A stretch of 64,000 nucleotides of DNA from Oscillospiraceae bacterium (GTDB taxonomy: Bacteria > Bacillota > Clostridia > Oscillospirales > Oscillospiraceae): assembly GCA_902781745.1 (NCBI GenBank), contig CACZKM010000012.1:1-64000 (forward strand). Reading direction: 5' to 3'. The translations under genes and the position numbers were made by a program. A model generated the notes under the pieces. It did not search any database. It saw only the letters and a list, made by a program, of their open reading frames with translations, and had not been told where the DNA came from. This document shows, one piece after another, positions 25,435 through 34,701 of this stretch (positions are counted from its first letter, which is position 1; every line of letters begins with the position of its first letter).

Positions 25435-26187
25435 GTGATCTCTGAATTTTACACCCTGAAAAAGTGGATCACCGAGAGCGACAACATCGTGTGCATCACC
25501 GGCCGGGACTTCTCCAAGGAGGCAGGCTTCCCCGACTACCGGATCATGGAGGAGGGCTTTCTGGACACCTATCGGTACACCCCCCAGGAGATCCTGAAGG
25601 TATCCTTTCTCCAGCGGTATCCCTTCTTTTTCTACAAGTTCTTCCGGGACCGGATGCTCCAGCCCATGCTGGAGGCCAAGCCCTCCTTCGCCCACGAGAC
25701 CCTGGCGAAGCTGGAGCAGGCCGGGAAGCTCAAGGCCATCCTCACCGTGAACATCGACGGCATCCACCAGGAGGCGGACAGCAGGAATGTCCTGGAGCTC
25801 CGGGGCTCCATGATGCGCAACTGGTGCGCCAAGTGCGAGAAGTTCCTGGACTTCTCCTACATCCCCGACAGCCCCACCCCCATCGCCTACTGCAACGTGG
25901 ATATGTGCGGCGACTTCGTCCGCCCGGCCATCGTGCTGGGAGAGGAGCCCTACGACCTGGACCTGCTGGCCCAGGGGATGGAGCTGGTGAAGGCCGCCGA
26001 CGTGCTGCTGGTGGACGGGTCCTCAATGGACGAGTTCCCCGTCCCCAACCTGCTCAAGGCCTACCAGGGGCACAAGCTGGTCCTCTTCAACACCCCGCCC
26101 CTGGTCTTCGACAAGATCGCCGGGCTCCTCATCCGGGACGCCGGGACCTTCTCGGAGATCTTCTCTCAACTGGAATTGGAGCTGTGA
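25435..26187 (+). CDS. Degenerate sirtuin-like protein (catalytic His lost)
   Basis: A 250-residue Sir2-fold protein with GTG start after GGGGAGG. It aligns along its whole length with the sirtuin before it, but the NAD loop G-A-G-V-S has become T-G-R-D-F-S (22-27) and the catalytic His is Arg123 (E-L-R-G-S). It keeps N-I-D (106-108) and the four zinc cysteines (131, 134, 153, 158). So it should fold and perhaps bind a nucleotide, but normal deacylation looks impossible. A regulatory or targeting subunit of the active neighbour is the simplest idea. This is inference. The frame is intact and well kept, so it is not a decaying pseudogene. Confidence 0.88.
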   Translation: MISEFYTLKKWITESDNIVCITGRDFSKEAGFPDYRIMEEGFLDTYRYTPQEILKVSFLQRYPFFFYKFFRDRMLQPMLEAKPSFAHETLAKLEQAGKLKAILTVNIDGIHQEADSRNVLELRGSMMRNWCAKCEKFLDFSYIPDSPTPIAYCNVDMCGDFVRPAIVLGEEPYDLDLLAQGMELVKAADVLLVDGSSMDEFPVPNLLKAYQGHKLVLFNTPPLVFDKIAGLLIRDAGTFSEIFSQLELEL

Positions 26188-26193
26188 GCCGTC

Positions 26194-27135
26194 ATGAAGA
26201 AGAAAATCAACATCCGGAGCATCCTCACCGGGGCCTGTTTCGTCCTGGGCATCTTCAGCCTGAGCCGGGCCTTCAGCGAGCTGACCCACCACACCGGCAG
26301 CGGACAGAGCCTGGCCCTCCACATCGGCAGCGGCGTGCTGTGGCTCGTCGTGGCCTGGATCATCAGCCGCCGGAAGCGGGGCAGCGAGGACATCCCCCCC
26401 AGCGACCTGGCGGCGGGGATCCAGAAGAAGCTGGCCCTGCCCTACAAGTCCATCCCCGACAAGGTCCCCGCCGACGCTCTCATGCGGTTCTTCCGGCGGA
26501 CGGCCAAGGAGGCCAGAGGCCAGGGGTTCACCCCCGTCCTGGTGCCGGTGACCGAGGACCTGGACGCCCATCTGTCCGCTCTCCAGGACGCCGGCGGCCT
26601 CCCCTCCCCGGAAACCGCCCTGGCCGCCGAGCCCGCCGACGGGAAGGCCATTCTGGAGCGCCGGTGGCGGGAGGCCTTCGCCGCCGAGGCCGAGACCCCG
26701 GAGGTCCCCCAGACCGTTCTGGGGGAGATCACCGGGTCCAAGGAGCAGATCCACTTCCTCTCCTGCCTGGACCGGGAGGGAAAGCCCATGGAGACCCTGA
26801 TGCTCCGTCTGCCCACCGCCGAAGGGTGGAAGGCCCCGGCCTACCTCCCTGTGGGCGGCGCCGGCGGGGTGCCCGAGACCGGCGAGCTGCTGGCCATCTG
26901 CAAATACTGGTATGACAAGTACAAGGCGGTCCCCGCCGCCATGGGATACGGCGCCATGGAATTCGTCCTGCCCAAGGTCATCGACCGGGAGGAGGCCATG
27001 GAGGCCGCCAAGGAGCACTATGCCTTCTGCCCTGACCGGGTGCGGAGGGACACCGCCTCCGGCACCATCGGCGAGGTGGCCGACGGGCTGTGGCAGTCCA
27101 CCCTGTGGCATTTCCGGTGGTACGGCGAGGCCTGA
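26194..27135 (+). CDS. DUF4253 protein with N-terminal membrane helices
   Basis: 313 residues. The C-terminal third matches DUF4253: a P-V-G-G block, I-C-K-Y-W-Y-D-K-Y-K-A-V-P-A near 236-249, the E-F-V-L-P strand, E-H-Y-A-F-C-P-D and an aromatic end W-H-F-R-W-Y. The N-terminus has two membrane helices (about 10-28 and 42-58), then a basic patch, so the domain faces the cytoplasm. It begins 6 bases after the degenerate sirtuin gene and belongs to the same operon. DUF4253 has no known activity; its spread with sirtuins and NAD chemistry would be worth testing but is not known to me. Confidence 0.8.
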   Translation: MKKKINIRSILTGACFVLGIFSLSRAFSELTHHTGSGQSLALHIGSGVLWLVVAWIISRRKRGSEDIPPSDLAAGIQKKLALPYKSIPDKVPADALMRFFRRTAKEARGQGFTPVLVPVTEDLDAHLSALQDAGGLPSPETALAAEPADGKAILERRWREAFAAEAETPEVPQTVLGEITGSKEQIHFLSCLDREGKPMETLMLRLPTAEGWKAPAYLPVGGAGGVPETGELLAICKYWYDKYKAVPAAMGYGAMEFVLPKVIDREEAMEAAKEHYAFCPDRVRRDTASGTIGEVADGLWQSTLWHFRWYGEA

Positions 27136-27159
27136 TCCCGCAAAAGGAGGAACGAACCT

Positions 27160-28524
<1,365 letters not shown>

Positions 28525-28554
28525 TACGAATTTCCGACGAAAGGAACCTGACCC

Positions 28555-29721
28555 ATGGATATCAGCGCAGAATCTCTGGAGCTGCATAAACAGCTCAAGG
28601 GCAAGCTGGAGGTGGTCTCCCGCTGCCCCATCCAGACCCAGAAGGACCTCTCCCTGGCCTACACCCCCGGGGTGGCGGCCCCCTGTCTGGAGATCCAGAA
28701 GGACCCCTCCCTGTCCTTCGCCCTCACCCGCCGGCAGAACATGGTGGCCGTCATCACCGACGGCTCCGCCGTGCTGGGTCTGGGCAACATCGGCCCCCTG
28801 GCGGGGATGCCCGTCATGGAGGGCAAATGCGTCCTCTTCAAGGAGTTCGCCGGGGTGGACGCCTTCCCCATCTGCCTGGACACCCAGGACGTGGATGAGA
28901 TGGTGAAGACCATCGCCCTTATCTCCAAAAGCTTCGGGGGCATCAACCTGGAGGACATCTCCGCCCCCCGGTGCTTCGAGGTGGAGCGGCGGCTGAAGGA
29001 GCTCTGCGACATCCCCGTCTTCCACGACGACCAGCACGGCACCGCCGTGGTCATCACCGCCGCCCTGACCAACGCCCTGAAGGTGGTGGGCAAGAAGAAG
29101 GAGGACGTCACCATCGTCATCAACGGCATCGGCGCCGCCGGCGGCGCGGCGGCCCGGCTGCTGTCCGACTGGGGGGCGGGGGACCTAATCCTCTGCGACA
29201 AGGACGGCATCCTCCGGGCCGGGGACCCCAAGCTGGCCCCCCACCACGCCGAGCTGGCGGGGATGACCAACAAGCACCGCCGGGAGGGTCTGCTGGCCGA
29301 CGCTCTGCGGGGGGCCGACGTCTTCATCGGCGTCTCCCGGCCCGGCCTGGTCACCGGCGAGATGGTGGAGACCATGGCCAGGGACCCCATCATCCTCTCC
29401 ATGGCCAACCCCGTCCCCGAGATCATGCCCGACGTGGCAAAGGCCCACGGGGCCGCCGTGGTGGGCACCGGCCGGTCGGACTTCCCCAACCAGATCAACA
29501 ACGTGCTGGTCTTCCCCGGCCTCTTCAAGGGGGCCCTGTCCTGCGGGGCGGTGCAGATCACCGAGGGGATGAAATACGCGGCGGCAAAAGCCTTGGCGGA
29601 TATGGTGGATGAGCCCACCGCCGACCGCATCCTTCCCTCTCCCCTGGACCGCTCCGCCGCCCAGGCAGTGGCGGACGCCGTGGCCGCCGAGGCCCGGCGG
29701 GCGGGGATCGCACGGTTCTGA
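28555..29721 (+). CDS. NAD(P)-dependent malic enzyme
   Basis: Decarboxylates malate to pyruvate with reduction of NAD or NADP. The 388-residue short bacterial form has the early Tyr in L-A-Y-T-P-G-V-A (near 34-41), the metal-binding F-H-D-D-Q-H-G-T-A (about 155-163) and a Rossmann loop G-I-G-A-A-G-G-A (about 187-194). It completes a fumC-malic enzyme pair. Three bases beyond its stop the 101-bp repeat begins, so the hairpin element may define this transcript's end. Cofactor preference cannot be read with confidence. Confidence 0.96.
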   Translation: MDISAESLELHKQLKGKLEVVSRCPIQTQKDLSLAYTPGVAAPCLEIQKDPSLSFALTRRQNMVAVITDGSAVLGLGNIGPLAGMPVMEGKCVLFKEFAGVDAFPICLDTQDVDEMVKTIALISKSFGGINLEDISAPRCFEVERRLKELCDIPVFHDDQHGTAVVITAALTNALKVVGKKKEDVTIVINGIGAAGGAAARLLSDWGAGDLILCDKDGILRAGDPKLAPHHAELAGMTNKHRREGLLADALRGADVFIGVSRPGLVTGEMVETMARDPIILSMANPVPEIMPDVAKAHGAAVVGTGRSDFPNQINNVLVFPGLFKGALSCGAVQITEGMKYAAAKALADMVDEPTADRILPSPLDRSAAQAVADAVAAEARRAGIARF

Positions 29722-29724
29722 CGT

Positions 29725-29825
29725 CTCTGATACTATTCCCAAATTAAAAGCTTTAATTTGGGAATCCGCGTGCTACGCACGCTCATGCCGCGCAAGCGCG
29801 TCATACCGTCTCATGCAGTCTCAAA
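29725..29825. repeat. 101-bp hairpin repeat, right copy (inverted)
   Basis: Inverse copy of 1-101, identical but for one base (C at 29789 where the left copy would give A). It carries the same three hairpins and lies directly after the malic enzyme stop codon, in the same orientation to its upstream gene as the left copy is to the M3 peptidase gene. Confidence 0.95.
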
Positions 29826-29933
29826 CGCGCCTTCGGCGCTATAAAAAGCTTTTCAAGCTTTTTAATTGAGACTACAGTCTCAAACGCGCCTTCGGCGCTA
29901 TAAAAAGCTTTTCAAGCTTTTTAATTGAGACTA
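29817..29933. repeat. Two tandem 58-bp units with three-way-junction shape
   Basis: 29817-29874 and 29876-29933 are identical. Each unit is closed by AGTCTCAA/TTGAGACT and holds two inner hairpins, GCGCC-TTC-GGCGC and AAAAAGCTT-TTC-AAGCTTTTT, so each can fold as a small three-way junction. Confidence 0.95.
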
Positions 29934-29940
29934 GTATGAG

Positions 29941-29972
29941 ACCGGGTCTTCCAGCCGGAAGGCCCGGTTTTT
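29941..29972 (+). terminator. Terminator-like hairpin inside the element
   Basis: ACCGGGTCTTCC pairs with GGAAGGCCCGGT (one T-G pair) around AGCC, followed by TTTTT. Confidence 0.7.
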
Positions 29973-30015
29973 CGCGGATCATCGCAGAAAAAGAAACAAA
30001 TTCCGCCCGATTCGC

Positions 30016-30044
30016 TTGACACCGGGGGGGAACTCTGATAAAGT
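30016..30044 (+). promoter_or_regulatory. Promoter inside the hairpin element, pointing to potA
   Basis: TTGACA (30016-30021) and TAAAGT (30039-30044), 17 bases apart. Transcription from here would run through the hairpin series toward potA, about 610 bases on. Confidence 0.55.
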
Positions 30045-30054
30045 AGCTACAATA

Positions 30055-30290
30055 TTTCAATGGAAAATCAGGCGCGTTTTTTCGAGTCTTTCCAAAGAAA
30101 CACGACCGCCGGAGGAGCCTTGTGCTCCAAGGGCCAAGGCCATACGGACAGCCGGGTCGAATGCCGAGCTCCGCGTAACGCGGCGGCAACTTCTGTTGCC
30201 TTATTGACTGAGCGAGCTCCACAGGGGAGGCGCTCATTGGGTTGGAAAATACCCAGGTTTTATAAGTTGGTGACTATAATACTGATCTCG
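30055..30290 (+). ncRNA. Candidate structured leader or small RNA, class unknown
   Basis: After the promoter comes a run of compact stems: GGAGC/GCTCC (30114-30128), CCGCG/CGCGG (30171-30183), GGCAAC/GTTGCC (30185-30200), GAGCG/CGCTC with inner CTCC/GGAG (30210-30235) and TGGGT/ACCCA (30238-30255). Open frames here have no ribosome site and no protein character. I compared it from memory with common riboswitches, 6S, tmRNA, RNase P and SRP RNA and found no match. Confidence 0.35.
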
Positions 30291-30449
30291 GATAAAACAT
30301 TTATTTTTATCCGCCGCGGCGATTCGCCGTAGTCTGCAAACCAAAGGTTTGCAGGATCAGATATTGCACGACTTTTCCGGCCGCACCTTCTGTGCGGCCG
30401 CCATGGGCGGATGCCCATGGCAGCCAAACCATATTCGGTGGTTTGGCTG
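30290..30449. repeat. Array of five perfect hairpins
   Basis: GGATAAAA/TTTTATCC (30290-30312), CGGCG/CGCCG (30317-30329), CTGCAAACC/GGTTTGCAG (30334-30354), CGGCCGCAC/GTGCGGCCG (30378-30400), CCATGGGC/GCCCATGG (30401-30420) and CAGCCAAACCA/TGGTTTGGCTG (30421-30449). The last three touch end to end. Counting the first short stem there are six. Each stem has a different sequence. Confidence 0.85.
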
Positions 30450-30603
30450 GAAAATAGTATCAACCAGTGCCCCTTGGGCATCCCGAACTTGTGAAATGTT
30501 CAATAAGAGTAGTAAAAGTAAGTTTCTTGCTATATAGACTCTAAAACGACGTTTTGATCCTTCCGCCTGCGTGTTTGACGCATTCTTTTTCATGGATCGA
30601 CAA

Positions 30604-30639
30604 GTGACGGCATGCCAATGGGCCTGCCGTCACTTTTTT
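30604..30639 (+). terminator. Terminator/attenuator just before potA
   Basis: GTGACGGCA (30604-30612) pairs with TGCCGTCAC (30625-30633), then TTTTTT (30634-30639). It ends 25 bases before the potA start codon, so RNA begun in the element must read through it to express the transporter. Confidence 0.85.
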
Positions 30640-30664
30640 GCATTTTTCGGGAGAGGGTGTGTGT

Positions 30665-31777
30665 ATGAAAAAAATCATCGAGCTGAAAAACATCACCAAG
30701 TCCTTCGACGGGGAACCCGTGCTGAAGGGCATCAATCTGGACATCTACGACAACGAGTTTCTCACCCTGCTGGGCCCCTCGGGGTGCGGCAAGACCACCC
30801 TGCTCCGGCTCATCGGCGGCTTCGAGACCCCCGACGAGGGGGAGGTGGTCTTTCTGGGACAGGTCATCAACGACGTGCCCCCCCACCAGCGGAACGTGAA
30901 CACGGTCTTTCAGAAGTACGCCCTCTTCCCCCACCTGAACGTCTTTGAGAACGTGGCCTTCCCCCTCCGGGAGAAGAAGGTCCCCAAGGACGAGATCGAG
31001 AAGCGGGTCACGGAGATGCTCTCCCTGGTGGCCCTGTCCGGCTTTGAGCGCCGGAACATCACCTCCCTCTCCGGCGGCCAGCAGCAGCGGGTGGCCATCG
31101 CCCGGGCCCTCATCGGCCAGCCCCAGGTCCTCCTGCTGGACGAGCCCCTGGGCGCCCTGGACCTGAAGCTCCGGAAGGATATGCAGGTGGAGCTGAAGAA
31201 GATCCAGAAGCAGACGGGGATCACCTTCATCTTCGTCACCCACGACCAGGAGGAGGCCCTGTCCATGTCGGACACGGTGGTGGTCATGTCCGAGGGCAAG
31301 ATCCACCAGATCGGCACTCCCATCGACATTTACAACGAGCCCATCAACGCCTTTGTGGCCGACTTCATCGGGGAGAGCAACATCCTGGACGGCTTCATGC
31401 TGGAGGACTTCCGGGTGACCTTCTCCGGCCAGACCTTCGACTGCCTGGACAAGGGCTTCGGCTACAACGAGGCCGTGGACGTGGTGGTCCGGCCCGAGGA
31501 CGTGGACATCGTCTCTCTGGAGGAGGGCCAGGTGGCCGGCGTGGTCACCTCCGTCACCTTCATGGGGGTCCACTACGAGATCATCGTGGACGTGGGGGGC
31601 TTCAAGTGGATGATCCAGACCACGGACTTCGTGGACGTGGGCGAGCACATCGGCATCAAGCTGGACCCCGACGCCATCCATATCATGAAGAAATCCGAAT
31701 ACTCCGACCTCTACGGCGACTACTCCTTCTTCTCTGACGAAATGGAGGAGGCAGTGGAAGGGGAGGTGAAGGCGTGA
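30665..31777 (+). CDS. potA: Spermidine/putrescine ABC transporter ATPase PotA
   Basis: The ATP-hydrolysing subunit of a polyamine importer; 370 residues. Walker A is G-P-S-G-C-G-K-T-T (37-45), the signature is L-S-G-G-Q-Q-Q-R, Walker B is L-L-L-D-E-P-L, and a TOBE-type C-terminal domain follows. The ATG at 30665 has a GAGAGG site. It overlaps potB by four bases (GTGA). A terminator hairpin stands directly before the gene, and a 600-base structured region lies upstream, so attenuation is possible. Confidence 0.95.
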   Translation: MKKIIELKNITKSFDGEPVLKGINLDIYDNEFLTLLGPSGCGKTTLLRLIGGFETPDEGEVVFLGQVINDVPPHQRNVNTVFQKYALFPHLNVFENVAFPLREKKVPKDEIEKRVTEMLSLVALSGFERRNITSLSGGQQQRVAIARALIGQPQVLLLDEPLGALDLKLRKDMQVELKKIQKQTGITFIFVTHDQEEALSMSDTVVVMSEGKIHQIGTPIDIYNEPINAFVADFIGESNILDGFMLEDFRVTFSGQTFDCLDKGFGYNEAVDVVVRPEDVDIVSLEEGQVAGVVTSVTFMGVHYEIIVDVGGFKWMIQTTDFVDVGEHIGIKLDPDAIHIMKKSEYSDLYGDYSFFSDEMEEAVEGEVKA

Positions 31778-32667
31778 AAGACACCGTCTCCCGGCAGCGT
31801 GCCCGCGTCGCCACGGCGGACCGGGCAGCTCTGGCTCCCTACACGGTGTGGGCGGTGCTGTTCATCCTGGTCCCCCTGGTCTTCGTGGCCTACTACGCCT
31901 TCACCGACAATGCCTTCCACTTCACCCTGGACAACGTGAAGCGGTTCTTTACCGCCACCTCCACGGTGATCGGGTCCGACGGCAGCGCCCAGGAGGTCCG
32001 CACCTATCTGCTGATCTTCTGGCGGTCCCTGAAGCTGGCGGTGATCTCCACGGTCATCTGTCTGGCCTTCGGCTACCCCATCGCCTACATCATGGCCCGG
32101 GCGGCCCCCCGGGTCCAGCGGACCTTCATGACCATCATCATGATCCCCATGTGGATGAACTTCCTCATCCGGACCTACGCCTGGATGACCATTTTGCAGG
32201 ACAAGGGCATCTTCAACAACTTCCTGACCACCCTCCACCTCCCCGCCGTCCACATCATCGGCACCGAGGCGGCGGTGGTCATCGGCATGGTCTACGACTA
32301 CTTCCCCTACATGATCCTCCCCCTCTACTCCATCCTGGCCAAGCTGGACCCCAAGCTGCTGGAGGCCGCCCGGGACCTGGGATGCAGCGGCTGGGGGGTC
32401 CTGAAGCGGGTGGTGTGGCCCCTGAGCCTGCCCGGGGTCATCTCCGGCGTCACCATGGTGCTCATCCCCTCCATCAGCACCTTCTACATCTCCCAAAAGC
32501 TGGGCGACGGCAAGTTCTTCCTCATCGGCGACGCCATCGAGGGGCAGTATGTCGCCAACAATCTGCATTTTGCCGCGGCCATCGCCTTCGTGCTGATGAT
32601 CGTTCTGCTGCTGTGCATGGGCCTCATGCGCAAGCTGGCGGGGCGCCGCGTGGAAGGAGGTCTGTAA
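31774..32667 (+). CDS. potB: Spermidine/putrescine ABC transporter permease PotB
   Basis: Membrane subunit of the polyamine importer; 297 residues with six helices. The cytoplasmic EAA loop that docks on PotA reads E-A-A-R-D-L-G-C near 195-202. The start is GTG, overlapping the potA stop. The N-terminus has a short basic stretch before helix 1. It is followed after 3 bases by the fused permease/binding-protein gene. Confidence 0.94.
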   Translation: MKDTVSRQRARVATADRAALAPYTVWAVLFILVPLVFVAYYAFTDNAFHFTLDNVKRFFTATSTVIGSDGSAQEVRTYLLIFWRSLKLAVISTVICLAFGYPIAYIMARAAPRVQRTFMTIIMIPMWMNFLIRTYAWMTILQDKGIFNNFLTTLHLPAVHIIGTEAAVVIGMVYDYFPYMILPLYSILAKLDPKLLEAARDLGCSGWGVLKRVVWPLSLPGVISGVTMVLIPSISTFYISQKLGDGKFFLIGDAIEGQYVANNLHFAAAIAFVLMIVLLLCMGLMRKLAGRRVEGGL

Positions 32668-32670
32668 GCC

Positions 32671-34626
32671 ATGAGACCCATCGCAAAAGTCTATACAGCC
32701 CTCATCTTCCTCTTCCTCTTCGCCCCCATTGCCATCCTGCTGGTCTTCTCCTTCAACAGCGGCAACAGCCTGTCGGTGTTCTCCGGGTTCTCCCTCCACT
32801 GGTATCAGGAGCTCCTCCACGACACCAACACCCTGGGGGCCCTGAAAAACACCCTCATCCTGGCCCTGTCCGCCTCCATCCTCTCCACCATCCTGGGGAC
32901 GGCGGCGGCGGTGGGCATCAACAAGCTCAGAAGCCGCACCATGCGCTCGGCCATGAACACCGTGACCAACATCCCCATGGTCAACCCCGACATCATCACC
33001 GGCATCTCCCTGATGCTCCTCTTCGTCTTCGCGGGGCGGCTCATGGGCCTGGGCACCAGCCTGAACTTCTGGACCATGCTCATCGCCCACATCACCTTCT
33101 GCCTGCCCTATGTCATCCTCCAGGTCCTCCCCAAGCTCCGGCAGATGGACAAGTCCCTGCCGGAGGCCGCCATGGACCTGGGCTGCACCCCCATGCGGGC
33201 CTTCCTGAAGGTGGAGCTGCCGGAGATCATGCCCGGCGTCCTCACGGGCCTCATCATGGCCTTCACCCTCTCCCTGGACGACTTCGTCATCAGCTACTTC
33301 ACGGCGGGCAACGGCTTTGAGACGCTGCCCATCCGGATCTACAGCATGACCAAGAAGACGGTGACCCCCAAGATGTACGCCCTGGCCACCCTGATCTTCT
33401 TCGCCATCCTGGCCCTGCTGATCATCAGCAACCTGATGGACGAGGAGACCGCCCAGGAGCGCCGCCTGGCCAAGGCCAAGCGGAAAAAGGAGCGGAAGCC
33501 CCTCTCTCCCCAGGCCAAGCGCACCCTTGCCCTGTCGGTGCTGGGGGGAGCAGCGGTGCTGGCCCTGGCGGTCTCCTTCGCCGGCCGGGCCCAGCAGCTT
33601 GAGCTGAACGTCTACAACTGGGGCGAGTATATCTCCGACGGCTCCGAGGGCTCTTTGGACACCATCAAGGCCTTTGAAAAGTGGTATGAGGAGGAGTACG
33701 GACAGAAGATCCGGGTCAACTACTCCACCTATGCCAGCAACGAGGATATGTACGCCAAGCTGAAAAGCGGCTCCGTGAGCTATGATGTCATTGTCCCCTC
33801 GGACTATATGATCGCCCGGCTCATCGCAGAGGATATGCTCCTGCCCCTGGATTACGACAACATCCCCAACTACAAGTACATCGGCGAGCAGTTCCGGGGG
33901 CTTTATTATGACCCCAACGACGAGTACACCGTCCCCTACACCTACGGCGTGGTGGGCATCATCTACAACGCCAACCAGGTGGACGAGGCAGACATCGGAG
34001 ACTGGGACCTGATGTGGAACCCCAAGTACGCCGGGCGCATCCTCCAATTCAACAACTCCCGGGACGCCTTCGGCACCGCCATGTATAAGCTGGGCATCGA
34101 CGTGAACACCGGGGACAAGGCCCAGTGGGACCAGGCCCTGGCGGAGCTTCAGGCGCAGCGGCCTATGATCAAGGCCTACGTCATGGACGAGATCTTCAAC
34201 GCAATGGAGTCCGGAGAGGCGGACATCGGCGCCTACTATGCCGGGGACTATTTCACAATGGCTGACGCCCAGGCGGATTCTGTGGACCTCCAGTTCTACT
34301 ATCCCCCCGCCACCAACTATTTCTTCGATTCCATGTGCATTCCCTCCTGCGCCCAGCACAAGGAGCTGGCAGAGATCTTCATCGACTATATGCTCAGTGA
34401 AGAGGCTGCCATCGCCAATGCCGAGTATATCTACTATGCCTGCCCCAACGCCCTGGTCTATGAGAGCGAGGATTACATCGACGAGATGGGCGAGGAGGCC
34501 ATGGAGATCCTCTATCCGCCCATGGACGACTTCAAGGAACGGTACAATTCCTACGCCTACCAGAACCTCTCTGACGACATCCTCAGCTACATGAACGAGC
34601 TGTGGGAGAGCCTGAAAATCAACTGA
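32671..34626 (+). CDS. potCD: Fused PotC permease and PotD substrate-binding protein
   Basis: 651 residues joining two transporter parts. Residues 1-260 are a six-helix permease with EAA loop E-A-A-M-D-L-G-C (about 165-172). A basic Lys/Arg-rich cytoplasmic linker follows (about 263-287), then a further helix (about 288-306) and a PotD-type polyamine-binding domain (about 310-651) starting L-N-V-Y-N-W-G-E-Y-I. The extra helix places the binding domain outside, tied to the membrane. Acidic and aromatic residues typical of polyamine sites are plentiful. Such fusions are known in Clostridia. A terminator follows. Confidence 0.94.
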   Translation: MRPIAKVYTALIFLFLFAPIAILLVFSFNSGNSLSVFSGFSLHWYQELLHDTNTLGALKNTLILALSASILSTILGTAAAVGINKLRSRTMRSAMNTVTNIPMVNPDIITGISLMLLFVFAGRLMGLGTSLNFWTMLIAHITFCLPYVILQVLPKLRQMDKSLPEAAMDLGCTPMRAFLKVELPEIMPGVLTGLIMAFTLSLDDFVISYFTAGNGFETLPIRIYSMTKKTVTPKMYALATLIFFAILALLIISNLMDEETAQERRLAKAKRKKERKPLSPQAKRTLALSVLGGAAVLALAVSFAGRAQQLELNVYNWGEYISDGSEGSLDTIKAFEKWYEEEYGQKIRVNYSTYASNEDMYAKLKSGSVSYDVIVPSDYMIARLIAEDMLLPLDYDNIPNYKYIGEQFRGLYYDPNDEYTVPYTYGVVGIIYNANQVDEADIGDWDLMWNPKYAGRILQFNNSRDAFGTAMYKLGIDVNTGDKAQWDQALAELQAQRPMIKAYVMDEIFNAMESGEADIGAYYAGDYFTMADAQADSVDLQFYYPPATNYFFDSMCIPSCAQHKELAEIFIDYMLSEEAAIANAEYIYYACPNALVYESEDYIDEMGEEAMEILYPPMDDFKERYNSYAYQNLSDDILSYMNELWESLKIN

Positions 34627-34648
34627 TACGATTCCCTCTCTGCAAAAC

Positions 34649-34688
34649 ACACGCCCCGCTTCCCAAGCAACGGAAGCGGGGCGTGTTT
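34649..34688. terminator. Terminator shared by potCD and the yycI-like gene
   Basis: ACACGCCCCGCTTCC (34649-34663) pairs perfectly with GGAAGCGGGGCGTGT (34672-34686). It has T on the right and an A tract on the left, between convergent genes. Confidence 0.9.
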
Positions 34689-34701
34689 CGTTTCGATGCA
34701 A

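Larger units (their letters stand above)
29728..30462. mobile_element. Hairpin-mosaic element with matching 10-bp ends (candidate)
   Basis: This 735-base stretch has no believable gene. Its ends are perfect inverted copies: TGATACTATT (29728-29737) and AATAGTATCA (30453-30462). In between lie at least fourteen short perfect hairpins with small loops, many almost touching. It includes the 101-bp repeat, two tandem 58-bp units, a terminator-like stem, a promoter and the series at 30114-30449. No transposase and no clear target duplication was seen. Calling it mobile is inference from the matched ends and from the second copy of one end at the left window edge. Confidence 0.5.

Noticed and set aside
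25435..26187. Second sirtuin as a decaying pseudogene
   Set aside because: The frame is full length with normal codon use, an intact start site, and kept zinc cysteines; only catalytic positions changed.
29817..29933. Possible CRISPR array from the tandem 58-bp copies
   Set aside because: There are only two units, one base apart, with no spacers and no cas genes.
30060..30332. A 90-codon open frame in the hairpin region
   Set aside because: No ribosome site, and the reading frame simply crosses the stems; base patterns are explained by hairpins and not by codons.
29728..30462. Insertion sequence or retron
   Set aside because: No transposase, reverse transcriptase or other protein gene is present, and no target duplication was seen at the ends.
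30055..30600. Known riboswitch or housekeeping RNA (cobalamin, SAM, ykkC-type, 6S, RNase P, tmRNA, SRP)
   Set aside because: None of the conserved core motifs I know was found. A covariance-model search would settle it; a significant hit would overturn this.
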